DNA from: Pseudomicrostroma phylloplanum
Taxonomy: Eukaryota; Basidiomycota; Exobasidiomycetes; Microstromatales
Assembly (NCBI GenBank): GCA_039545275.1
Contig: BCHS01000006.1
Span: forward strand, 1-64,000
DNA length: 64,000 nt
Direction: 5' to 3'
This document shows positions 42,212 to 52,526 of this stretch, in pieces. Within the stretch, counting starts at the first letter, position 1; each line of letters begins with the position of its first letter. The notes beneath the pieces are model-generated. The model was not told the origin of the DNA and made no database searches. It worked only from the letters and a program-made list of their open reading frames with translations. The position numbers and the translations under genes were made by a program.

Positions 42212-42950
42212 CTACCCGAACCTCAGTGGGACAAGACCGTGGCTCTCTGAAAGATCAGAGACCCAGGTAAAGACGACACCGCTTTGAGACTCCGCCACTA
42301 GTGGAAAGGATCCGCGTGGTAGGCTGGGCCCGACTCTTCGCTTCACTTTTGTGACACTGCGTACACCTCTCTCGGGGCTGCAGATAGCAGATGTGGTCCT
42401 CGATGTGATGTGTTCGGACTCACCGGCGAGGGATAGAGGAGGGGGAGCCAGGGGGGGAGCTCGCCCAGGGTCGGTGTGCTGGAGTCCTTTGATATGGGCG
42501 TTGCGGTCCTCCAAGGGGTGATCGCAGAGGCGAGAATGTGCCTTCTGAGCGAGGAAGGCTGGACGGGATAGAAGCTTTTAGTCGGGTAAGCGATGAGCCA
42601 GGAGTCTGGATGTGACCTTCCGGGAAGACTTACTCGGGGACAGGCAGCCACTGGTGCTGCTCTGCGAGGAACCGAAAGCCAGCGTCGTGGTGCTCTCGGA
42701 TGAGCGCATAGGCGTCATCCCGCTGAGCCCTGAATCTCTCGGCCTCCTGCCTGGCAGCTCGTGCCTCCCTGCGCTGCTGTTCGGCCTCATCTCGAGCCCA
42801 AAGAAAGTCTCGACGAGTCCTAGTAGCCTCCTGGCGCCAGTACTCGCGCATGTTCCTATATGCCTCATCGTTGTGCTCCGTGAAGTGAGGCTGAGCCGGA
42901 GGGGTCTGGGGCCTGGCGGGTAGATGTCGAGAGGGAGGTGGAGGGGCCAT
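42212..42950 (-). CDS. Coiled-coil paralogue B2 (accessory superfamily)
   Basis: Exons 42634-42950, 42424-42558 and, less surely, 42212-42377; 205 residues if all are right. Exon 1: MAPPPPSRHLPARPQTPPAQ, then the helix RNMREYWRQEATRTRRDFL, WARDEAEQQRREARAARQEA, and RDDAYALIREHHDAGFRFL. Exon 2: LPRSEGTFSPLRSPLGGPQR and SSPPGSPSSIPRR, aligned with B1 and B3. The acceptor was chosen (second of two) because it alone restores this conserved frame. The last intron would be only 46 nt; an alternative acceptor 30-40 bases downstream would give a different C-terminus. Function unknown. Confidence 0.6.
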
Positions 42951-44454
42951 GATGGAAGAGGACGAAGTGCGTCGGGCGTGATAGAGAGTGTGGGGCCTCG
43001 TAGATGAGTGTGAAGCGTCGTCGAGAGTGTGCAGCGTCTTGATAGAGTGTAAAGCGTCTTGATAGATCGCAAAGCGTCGTCGTATGGTGTGAACGTCGAT
43101 GAGAGGGGGGCTAGAGACTCTCGGTGGGAGGGGAAGGAGGAAGTCGAGGGGGAGAGGGTTTACTTAAGGACCTGCTCAGCGAGAGTCCTCAGCTTCTGGT
43201 TGGGGGCGGATGGGCCGGAGGCCCAAATCACGTCGCCGAGGTAGCCGGGACAGATCGCTGGTGCATCTCCGCCTGAGGTGACATGTCCCTTCGCGTCGTC
43301 TGCACGACATCAGCACGGCTTCTTGACCTGCGCTGATCGCCGACTGGAGTCCCTGGCCCTTTTGCGCTGCTGCCCCAGACTACTCAGTGTCCGCGTCCGC
43401 CCTTGCCCTGGTCACCCCTGCCTTATACCTCCTACTCTTTCGCATCCACGTCAATTGACTGCGGCTGATCGAGCTACAATGACACGGCGCTGACGAAGTG
43501 GTCGTTAGCATTAAGGCACCGTTGTGAGTGTCGACCACTATCTCTCACACACGGCTACCTGACTGATTCAGGGTCGCACGATGAGGTGAAACGAGGCGTG
43601 CTGATGTTTCAGGCGTACCAGTGTGTGAGCATGCAGGCGTGCAGGCGTGCATCCGCGGCTTTCCTGCCACCGCTCGCGGCGCCTGGTCAACTCAGCGGCT
43701 GACTTGGATCGCAAGCACCCTCAAGCCCCACAAGTGCCATTGTACTCACGCTCTGGGTGATTGAGTGACTCCTCGTAATGCGACTGGGTCATACCTGCAA
43801 TGCTACGCTCCAGCTCGTCCTTATTCGCTGTCTGATGGTAGTCGTCGTCAGGGCGCCTCTCGCTTGTATCGTGCCCTGCTTCGTCCTTCCTGCAGATCAC
43901 ACTGCCCAATGTGAGCCGCCTGCCATCTCACGTCGGCTAACAATGAGATACTTTCCCTTGCTGTCCAGTGATAAGCTGGAGCCTTCAAACGCCAGCGTGG
44001 GACCTCATGACATGCGACAGGCTAGTAGTCTGACAATGCTGTAGAACCAAAGGTGACATTGCGAGTGCTAGAATCCGAGTGTTGTAGCAACAAAGTGGGT
44101 TGGCGCAGGCGACTGGAGGAACAATGGGTTGAGATCCTGCACCCCTCTAGAGAGACAGTATCCCATCTTGTAAAGCTTTCAAACGGGCGCAGGCTCGCTC
44201 ATGATGCGCCAAGGCAGAAGAAGGAAAGTGATCCATTGCTAAATGTGTGACGTAAGTCTATGAATTACGAGCCAGAGTCTATGAATCGCTGGGCGGGAGT
44301 CAGGCTGACTGGTAGTGTACACTGTGTCGTCGGCAGGCGTTTCAGCTCGTGCAACAGTCCTATGACAAGTGCTCATGGCTGCTACAGTAGAGCCTAGGTC
44401 CTGAAGAGGCGTTGGCCTCTGAAACTGGATGGAGAGTTCACGTCTCGGAGTTAC
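42951..44454. other. Gap between B2 and B3
   Basis: About 1.5 kb. Exon 3 of B3 should lie at the right end but could not be fixed. Otherwise only short frames; nothing else recognised. Confidence 0.4.
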
Positions 44455-45061
44455 CCTCGGGGAATGGACGCGGGCGATCTGGGCGAGCCATCAAAGCGTC
44501 GGGAGGCAGGAGTCGCCCTCGCCGAACGTTGTGGCCCCCCAGAGGGAGAGCGAAGAGGAGAGAAGGGGGCATCTGAGCGGGGCAGCCTGTTGCGATATAG
44601 GGATAGTGTTTGGTCATCGTCAGCGAAGTGTCCAGGATGGCTTCGTAGCGCTACAGTACTGACGTCGGCCGAGGGAAAGGCGGAGCAGTTCCATCCAGGA
44701 AGCGGTGGAAGGCTTGGAGGTGCTCGCGGATGAAGTCCCGGGCTTCGTCTCGCTCTCGTCGGAGGCTGTCGGCCTTGCTTCTGGTGATCCTGATCTCGTC
44801 ATGGGCCCACAGGTAGCTTTGGCGCAAGCGTGCGGCCTCTCGTCGCCAGTAGTCTCTCATGGTCCTATCTGAGGAGAGTGCGTCTTGGCGGGAGTGACCC
44901 TGCTCTCGGACCATCGATGAAGCAGGTCTGGCAGGTAGGAAAGGGGATCGCAGTGTTCGAAGTATTCTCTCCAGTTCTCGCGGTAGATCCAGATCGGTCA
45001 GCGCCTCCCGTACTGAGTAGCTTCGATGGTGGCCGTATCCTGTCGTCCTTCGGCATGGCAT
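44455..45061 (-). CDS. Coiled-coil paralogue B3 (accessory superfamily, 3' end unresolved)
   Basis: Two exons called: 44664-45061 and 44455-44586, phase 2 then 2. Exon 1 contains LPRELERILRTLRSPFLPAR and the family helix RTMRDYWRREAARLRQSYLW, AHDEIRITRSKADSLRRERD, EARDFIREHLQAFHRFLDG. Exon 2: LPRSDAPFSPLRSPSGGPQR, ending SPASIPRG, which aligns with LPRSEGTFSPLRSPLGGPQR of B2. The ATG at 45061 is one of several in a longer open frame, so the start is uncertain. A GTAACT donor follows exon 2, and the terminal exon was not identified. Confidence 0.5.
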
Positions 45062-47380
45062 GGCTAGAAGAGCAGTCAAACACAAGAGGTTGTCAGCGCT
45101 GTCCATCAGCGAGTGAGATACGATGGAAGCAATGCGAGCATATACGAACCTTCTCATAGTCACGATATCGACCTTAGCGAGAGCAACGAGACCGTGCAAG
45201 TGCTTCATATTGCGAGCGAAACACTCGCATCGGGGCCCACAATGATTGCACTATGAGACACTTGTCGATGGGTGTCTCAGATAAAGCGTGCTGAGCGCAA
45301 GTGTCTCAGGAGCACGAAAGGCTGACGAGGCCGCATCATGCTTCCCAGAGATCTTTGGTATCCCATAGCTGGCAGCAGGGATTTGTAGCGCAGGACTGTG
45401 AGGAGATGAATACAATGATCAGCGAGTGCAGAACGGTGTCATCGGCAGCAGGACTGCTCACGATCACTACTACACTCACTAGCGAATGAAGGACTCTCTT
45501 CTTCGGAGTGAGCCTCGTCTTTGTGTGTCTGTTGACGAAGTCGGTGGAGTAGTTGGTGTGCCCAGTGAGGCTATCGAAGCTCAAAGGAAGAGCTGACGTC
45601 TAGGGGAGAGAGAGATGTGGACTGTATGAGTTGTGGCCAAGGTGTGATGTGACAGGGCAGAGGAGTGAGGCGATGGAAGAATGAGCTGACGCGCGCGTGC
45701 ACGGGAGCTGCGCCCCTGCGAGAGGCGCTCAAGGGCAATAACCAGCCGCGGACAATGATCAGCCGACGGACCCCAGGCAGGACCATGACCGAAGCCCTTG
45801 AACCACCCTGTATGGTGAGTCCGCCCTGCTGGAGCTACCACTTGCTATTGGAAAGTACTATACTCTCTTGCTACCCAGTCTCTTTCTGCGACAGCTGCCC
45901 CTTCTTCCGGCTATCTACCGCCTCCACACTTGCGAACCAACGTCCACGATACTGTCCATCTTGGCACCACGATGTCATCTCTGGCCACATCATTATCGCT
46001 TCCATCACGACCCAGCTCACTCTCCACTCGACGGGAACCCAGCAGGAAGTCAAGCGCTGCCACCGGCATGTCTACAGCAATCAGCTAGATCTTCGTACTT
46101 TTGCAAGTCTCGGGACCACAGCATTGCTGCCTGCTCTCTGCTAACATCTGCGTTCCGAAGACGTACATGAGCAGTCGAGCCGAGTGCCCAGAGAACATCA
46201 AGACAGAGGCTGCCTGAAACCTTTTCAAGAGACACGGGCTCCTCGGAGCTCTTGTGACTGCCCGAAGAAGAGCTTTGGGAACAGGCGAGAGAGTGGCTAG
46301 AGTGGAGCTGACCTCTTGGTCCATCAGTGAGTAGTGTACTGTAGGCAATCTGAGCCGCTCAAACTCAGTCTTGCCCTGCTCGACACTGACACGGCCTCGC
46401 ACCGTTCCTCACATGCCCTTCGATCAGATCCTAAGGCACTTGCTACAATCCCTGCCATTCGCCACTTGCTCTGCTATTTCCTATACGGCACCTTCAAAAG
46501 ACCTCAAACACCTCTTCTTACACTACGTCCAAAGAGTCAGGCGGCAGGTATGGGAGAATGCCGTCGCCTGCAAAGAAGGATGATACAGCGAGGAGCGAGG
46601 ATCACCTCAAGATGTCTATCCTACTATCGGCGCTACCACACGGCACTACGGTACCCTCTTCTCCTTCCATTGCTGTACCACAGATCTCATTGACGGCACA
46701 GATGATCTTTGTAATGAAAGGCCTCCTTTCCACTGTCATCTTGATTGCATCTTTCAGCCTGAGCTTCCCGAACAGCTAGTACTGCCATCTGCCACTGCCA
46801 GCTGCCATCGGCGTAGAGACCAAGCCCTAGACCTGAGCTCACTCAATCACAGTACTAGCTATGGTTGTCGCAATCTCTCCTGTATGGCTTTGCCCTTGTG
46901 GCGCCTTTCTGCGATGAGCCTCCTGACCTCCGCGATGCGCCTACTGGCACTGTGAAGTCCTTTTGCTTGACGAGGTGCAAGCACAGTGGCAGCTCTTGCC
47001 TTCTTCGCCACATCGACACCTTGAAGGATCATCTCTTCTGCCCATATCCCTGCGAGGATCAAGCATCTGTAGACCCTCTTTCTCGTCCTCCCAATCGCTG
47101 TTCTTTGGCGAACGACAGGCAAAAGCAGAGACAGATAGCCGCTCATACAAGCGAGACGACTGACTCAGCGAATGTATCTGACGTGGCGTCAAAGAGAATG
47201 ATATTGAGGCATACGCTTGGAGCACATAGCTCTGATGATGTCGGTAGCACAGGGACATATGCCACCTACTGCTCTCACATGGACGACAGAAGAGATAGTT
47301 CATTCTTATGAGGACAGCTCCATTGCGTTGACTTCCCCCCGGGTCCCCGTCCCCCCCCCTCCCGCCTCTCCCTCCAAGAC
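45062..47380. other. Gap without a supported gene
   Basis: About 2.3 kb between B3 and D1. A copy of the dispersed TGTGTGTCTGTTGACGAAG motif lies near 45522. A minus-strand frame around 46859-47050 resembles a basic helix but lacks splice or family support. A C-rich run lies near 47340-47370. Confidence 0.4.
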
Positions 47381-48378
47381 CTACTTCCTGGGACCGCCGT
47401 GGCCCCTTTTGTTGAGCTCATCGACCATCTCAGCAACTCTGCTTCGATGGCCGCGAGCGGGGCGTTGCTCGGCGGCGGTGGAGGAGCTAGATGGAAGCCA
47501 GTATGTAGGGGAGAGTCAAGGAAGCAAGCGGACAGTGGATCGAGCAGATTAGGTAGGGACGAAGAACAACAGCATAATCGAGGTCAGTACAGACAGTCAA
47601 CGGATCGCTGGGCTAAGACTTACCTGGGCTTGGGTGAGGGCGGCGGGCTGGTCCAGGGAGCCTCCTCGCGAGGTCTCTTCCTGACCGGCTCTCCCTCCGT
47701 CTTATTACCGCTGAGAATATCGGATCATCGAGTAATGTGTCAGTGTCGACTCTTGAAGATCGAGGTGAGAAGCAGATGGTGATCAGTCGATGCTCACCTG
47801 TGTCTCCGAATGTACTCTGTCGTCATTCGATTGATACGGTGTACGAGGTCGTCTACCTCGTCGTGCCTGGCTCGGTGCTCATCTCGCTCCGTCTTTGCCA
47901 ACTGCACCTGCTGTTGTGCCTTCTTTGCCTCTTGCTGTGCCTGCTTTGTCTCCTGATGTGCTTGCTTTGCTTCTTGGCTGGCTTTGCTGACCTTGACCGT
48001 CTTTGCCTGTGCGCCCTTTACTTGCACTTTAGCCAGGTCCTGCCCAGCCTGGAGCTGGAATGCTGTCCGACGTCGGTCTTCCTGCTTTGCCACCTCCATT
48101 GCGGCGATGTGCGCCTTTGCATGGTCGAGATTGTACAAGGTGGGGACGGCCCCCAGAGTCGCGCTCCGGGCATGCATCCGAGACGCGGTCCTTGGGACAG
48201 CGGCAGGACCCGGAGGGGAGAGAGGAGCAAGAATGTTCTGAGAAAGGGGAGGATGAGGAGGACCATAAGGGCCGGAAGGTGGGGGAGGAGGGCGCTGACG
48301 ATGTGGGATCGGAGGCGTCATGGTTATGGTTACGCGTCCTGGCAAGGCTGGTGGAAGGCCCTGGTGAGGCGCGGTCAT
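47381..48378 (-). CDS. Coiled-coil paralogue D1 (accessory superfamily)
   Basis: Three exons (47798-48378, 47624-47710, 47381-47486), phase 2 at both introns, 257 residues; the clearest member of the superfamily. Exon 1: Pro-rich N-terminus, TASRMHARSATLG, then LYNLDHAKAHIAAMEVAKQ, RRRTAFQLQAGQDLAKVQ and a repetitive coil (KASQEAKQAHQETKQAQQEA). Exon 2: NKTEGEPVRKRPREEAPW, basic. Exon 3: SSSTAAEQRPARGHRSRVAE, then MVDELNKRGHGGPRK. The second intron holds TGACTGTCTGTACTGACC, an element seen in A1. Translation would stop at a TAA overlapping that donor if unspliced. No known domain was recognised. The start may be an internal Met around residue 20. Confidence 0.65.
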
Positions 48379-48386
48379 GCAAGTCC

Positions 48387-49008
48387 TTATGCCCGTTGTC
48401 TCTCTGTTGATGTTCTATCTCGAGTGTCGTCGACAGCGTTGTGTCTGAGAGGATGGGATGATCGAGAAGTGTGTCAGCGGTGACAGCTTGAGAGTCAAGA
48501 CCATAAGAGGATGGTGGTCGGCGGATACATACTTTTGGAGGAGGGGGTGGCTATTGAGGGTTCCTTTCCAATTCATCAGGAGGGCCTTGAGGGCCGTATT
48601 CTCATCTTCGAGGCAGACGTAGAGTCTCTTGGACTGAGCGAGCTCGGCCTTGAGCTCTCGGACCTCTCTTTCGGCTTCCAAAACTCTCTGGCGTGCGCTG
48701 TCCATCTGTACCTTTGCCAGGTCCTCTCCAGCCCAGAGCTGGAACGTCGTTCGTCGGCGCTCGGCCGCCTCGGCCTCTTTAAGGCGAGCAATCTGCTCCT
48801 TGGCATGTGCCAGATTGTATAGAGGTGGTGGAGGACGTCTCGACTCACCCAGAGTGGAGCTCTTCGGATGCATGCGCGACGCGGTCTCTGGGCAGTCCCG
48901 GACCTGAAGCTCTTGATGAAGCAGGAGCGGCCGAAGGTGGAGGAGGGGAACGGCTGACTCGTTGAGACGTCTTGCCAGATCTGCTTGAAGCGTATGGTAG
49001 ACTTCCAT
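48387..49008 (-). CDS. Coiled-coil paralogue D2 (accessory superfamily)
   Basis: Two exons, 48533-49008 and 48387-48444, phase 2, 177 residues. The core TASRMHPKSSTLG, LYNLAHAKEQIARLKEAEAA and RRRTTFQLWAGEDLAKVQ matches D1 closely; the coil then diverges (LEAEREVRELKAELAQSKR). The N-terminal 45 residues do not resemble D1's Pro-rich start, although a Pro-rich stretch is present in another frame, so an early frameshift is possible. Exon 2 has a short charged end. The stop lies 8 bases upstream of the D1 ATG, so the two genes form a tight tandem pair. Confidence 0.55.
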
Positions 49009-49881
49009 TGCATCGAACGACGTCTGAATTCTCCTGTAGGTGCGTCAAAGCTAAGGTGTCAGCAGCCGACCATATCGTCGTGAACAACCATCAGTGTACG
49101 GTACTCACCTAGTCTGCGTGTCTCAAAGGTATTGAGAACGTGTGTAACTTTGGCACCCAAAGAGCATGAACATTGTGAGAGGCGAGAATTGACAGATGCT
49201 GAGTCGCACCCGTAGTGCAATCGACAGAGGGCAAATGGGTAAGGAGAACGCGATCAGGGGAGCGACACGAGTACTGTATGTAGAGAGGATGTAATTAGGG
49301 GAGGAAGTGATATGGTTAGTGAAAGGATGATACGGTAGGCGGGACGGGAGATGAAGGAGGAGGACGATGAAGAGAGGAGATGGAGGGTGCGAGGATGGGC
49401 TTCCAAGGGCTTCTAAGGGCTTTGTCGAGACTGGTGAAGTGCCGGAGCAGCAGCCGCGCAAGCTGACGCGTTGCTTTGCTCTCGGGCCGTACGCCTGCAT
49501 CGGAGCATCGGGGAAAACCGTGGATCTGCCTTTGCCCTTACGAGACGGTCAGGTCCGGCTCGGCCGGGCCGATGAGTCCGATGAGTCAGAGGGATGTTCA
49601 GCGCAGGCCTGACATAGCAAAGAGTACCGTGCTAGACCAGGCTCTCATGTCCACCCAGGGCTGAGGCGGTGCCGGTGGCAGGCGCGGGACAGCGCAGGCC
49701 AAAAGCTCCATCGTTGCTCACCTCACCATAGGACATTCCTCCACTATATCCACCCTCACTTCCCTTCTCTACCGCTTCCTTTCCACACCTGACCTGTTCA
49801 ACCGTTCCTCCGGCCACAAGTCTCGCTTCAGCAGCATCCTCACTCACGTCATATCTCTTCCCTCCATACCCATTGAACAAC
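49009..49881. other. Gap between D2 and a divergent small gene
   Basis: About 870 bp that must hold the promoters of D2 (minus) and the plus-strand gene at 49882. No other feature recognised. Confidence 0.4.
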
Positions 49882-50162
49882 ATGCCCGAACAGACCGCCG
49901 AGCAGAATGAGCTGGAGACTCAATTGCGTGCCGCAAGGGCGAAAAATGAAGAGCTCGAGCGAGAGTTGGAGAAGTGCAAAGCAGAGCGTGACGATGCTCA
50001 GCGCCGCTGGGCTGCATGCCAGAACACGTTGGACGACCTTAAAGAGCTGACTTCGCTTTAGTGAGTACGTGCTCATCATCATCCCTCACTAAATGTGTGA
50101 AGCCACAACGCTGACACCTTTCCACGTGATTCCCTTTTCCTCTCAGCGAAAGCGGACATTGA
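49882..50162 (+). CDS. Short coiled-coil protein
   Basis: Exons 49882-50060 and 50147-50162, phase 2, 64 residues: MPEQTAEQNELETQLRAARA, then EELERELEKCKAERDDAQRR and NTLDDLKELTSL, almost wholly coiled coil. The intron carries AACGCTGACACC and CTCAG as in A-type genes. Exon 2 in the called phase stops after YESGH; the neighbouring frame would read a basic RKRTLNVS like sister exons 2, so a frameshift may have shortened this gene. A relic of the AAEPTV exon follows at 50360. Confidence 0.5.
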
Positions 50163-50359
50163 ACGTTTCCCTCGGCTTCTGACCTAGGTAAGTCTAAGCT
50201 CAGAGATGCAGTGGCTGGAGATAGTATGGGAAGGTCGCGAGGTAGAATGGCGGCAGAGTCCGGCTCGCTACTGGACCTGTAGCACGATCATTCACAGGTA
50301 AGAACTAGGGCGTAGACTCATGCTTGCCATGGTAAGTACGCACCTACGTCGACTCCCCA

Positions 50360-50424
50360 AGTAGCTGAGCCTACAGTGGTAGCCTCTACGATACTGTCTG
50401 ATGATGGAGGCAGGTTCTATTCCA
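50360..50424 (+). pseudogene. Relic AAEPTV-type terminal exon
   Basis: The translation shows VAEPTVVASTILSDDGG before a stop, aligned with AAEPTVELTLLSGDGG at 28431. It is followed by GTCGTACTGACTCCC and a CTCACAG acceptor, the same order of elements as in A1. No intact upstream partner apart from the short gene at 49882. Confidence 0.45.
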
Positions 50425-52526
50425 TCTAGTCGTTGGTCGTACTGACTCCCACTTTTCCTTCCTTTCTCCTCTCACAGCCCCGTCTACGCACCCAATCGGA
50501 CCATGGTCACCAGCACTCACACACAGTTTCGACTCGACTCAACTCAGCTGCCGCTCACCAAGTCTCTGCGCTGCCTTGTTCCCTGACTCTCAATCACCGT
50601 CCGCCTCGCCCTAGACCAAACGTATAGTCCTCCGTTCCATGGCGCCTCTCTGCCTCCCCTCTCGCCGAGGTCATGTTCTCCTCACCCGATAAGGTCGTAC
50701 CATCTACAATGTCATGATGATTCATATCGTGAAGCAGTGCTCTCGCTCGGTCAAAGTTCCGTCCGAATACCAGTCCTACTTTCTACTCCTACAATGTTGT
50801 GCTGAGGTATTCGAAGGGTGGCTTTGTTTGTGATCTCGGCTACAGTATGAGGGCAGCGAGAGCGTAAAGGGGGCGCTCCTTTCAGTCTATGCCCTATACC
50901 TCGATTCGAGACAAGTACTCGAGGCTCGCCTTTGTCGAGTCTTGTGGTCTCTTTGCCTGGACAGCCTTTGGGTGTAGTCGAGTGTCGGACACCGGGAAAT
51001 GGTGACTTGACCTGAGAGCTTCTCAAGACCGTCTCCACTGTAAAGCATCTTTGCAGCGGGCCACAGACGGTCGAGAGACTGTGGCGCGCTGCCATCGGTA
51101 CGGTACGACTCGCTGACGGCAGAGCTCTTGAGCCACAAAGAAGGGGATCTTCAGTCATCGAGAGCTTCTTCGTCTCTGCTTCGGGATGAGCGCAGTGATG
51201 CCTTACCCTATATGACCTCAGCCCCCTATGAGCAGACACCAAGCAGGAGGCGCGGTCCGCATACTGTACCTCTCGGCACGTCCTCCTGCAGAGCTCCCGT
51301 GAAGCGTCGCGCTCGCAGAGCTGCGCCAGACCAAAGCAGACCAGATTCACACCGGTTGTCCCAATTACAAAATCAGTGCTCTATCTCTCGCACCTCTCAC
51401 ACAATCTAGAAGACCCTCTCCTTCTTCTCAAGCTCCGGCTTGCTCTTTTTGGTAAGTAGGCAGAGAGGCTGTGCGCTTCCAGCTGAAGGCGAAACTCCGA
51501 GGCGAGTGGGCGAGGGTGCGGGAAACGCTGCGTGCATTGACCTGCATGAGCGGAGCGGGCAGGGCCCGAGCCTGAGCTTGGGGCCGGAAGCCGAGGCTTG
51601 GGCGCGAGGCACAGGGCGGTTGCTGAGGCTGAGACGGAGGCGGGAATGGATGCTGAGCTGAGGGAACAGAAGCGAGCGGAAAACTGAGGTGCTTGATCTG
51701 CAATGCTTTGAGCAAGCTTGGTGGCAGTGGTAGAGGGGAAGGATGTGGGACCACTAGGTCGAGAGGGAGGGCGGAAGACGCGCGAGCTGCAGAACCGTGG
51801 CGTGGCGTGGCGTGGCGTGGAGATGGCTTGCAGGGCTGTGGCTTGGGGCTTCGTTGGTCCTCTACGGGTCACAAGCTTGTATGGCAAGCATTGCATGGGC
51901 CACCAAACACCAGAAGATGTTTGAGTCGAATAAGTATCACGCTTGCGATCCTTCGAGAGCTGCTCTATTTTCTCGTCCGATGGGGTGAGTGAGCGATGTG
52001 CGTGCGTGCGTGCAATGTTCACGAGGGCGTGCAAGGTTTGCCTGGGTCATGCGTGTGCGTGTGCACCTGGCGCGCCACGTTGCTGCTTCCGCCTCCGCGG
52101 GTCCGTTGTCAGGGCCCTCGAGAATTGACGGGAGTGAAACCGGAGGTGATACTTCCCGTTGCATGGTTCCACCGGGGACCATGGAACTACTCATGGAGCG
52201 CTAGAGGGCAGCCTCTGGGGCCACCAATCTTGTCGCCGGGGGACCATGGAGCCTCGTGTACTGTACCTTGGGGTGCAACGACCCGGGATGCAAGGGTGGA
52301 GAAGCACTCTACTTTCATGCCGAGGTGCGCGTGTGCCTAGGGAACCATATCATCCTTCGCCCTCGCCCGAAGCACTTCCCTACCCTCTTCCCCACCCACT
52401 CACATCTCTTTCCCCCTCATACACCCCTCCATTCCTCCGTCCCTGCTCAGTGAGCTATAGAGACACACCCCACGATCACTACCGACCTCTCGTAAGCCAC
52501 TGCCTCCCAGGCGTGGTGCCTACACC
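50425..52526. other. Gap before the subtilase
   Basis: About 2.1 kb with no supported gene. It contains a small GTGGC tandem repeat near 51798-51820 and a C/T-rich segment at 52350-52520 just upstream of the subtilase ATG, likely its promoter and leader. Confidence 0.45.

Noticed and set aside
45301..47300. Further A- or B-type genes between B3 and D1
   Set aside because: I looked for the coil, basic-exon and phase-2 donor signature on both strands and found no consistent combination.
46859..47303. Small basic or Cys-rich minus-strand protein
   Set aside because: Helix-like composition in one frame and cysteines in another, but no splice sites or paralogues support either.
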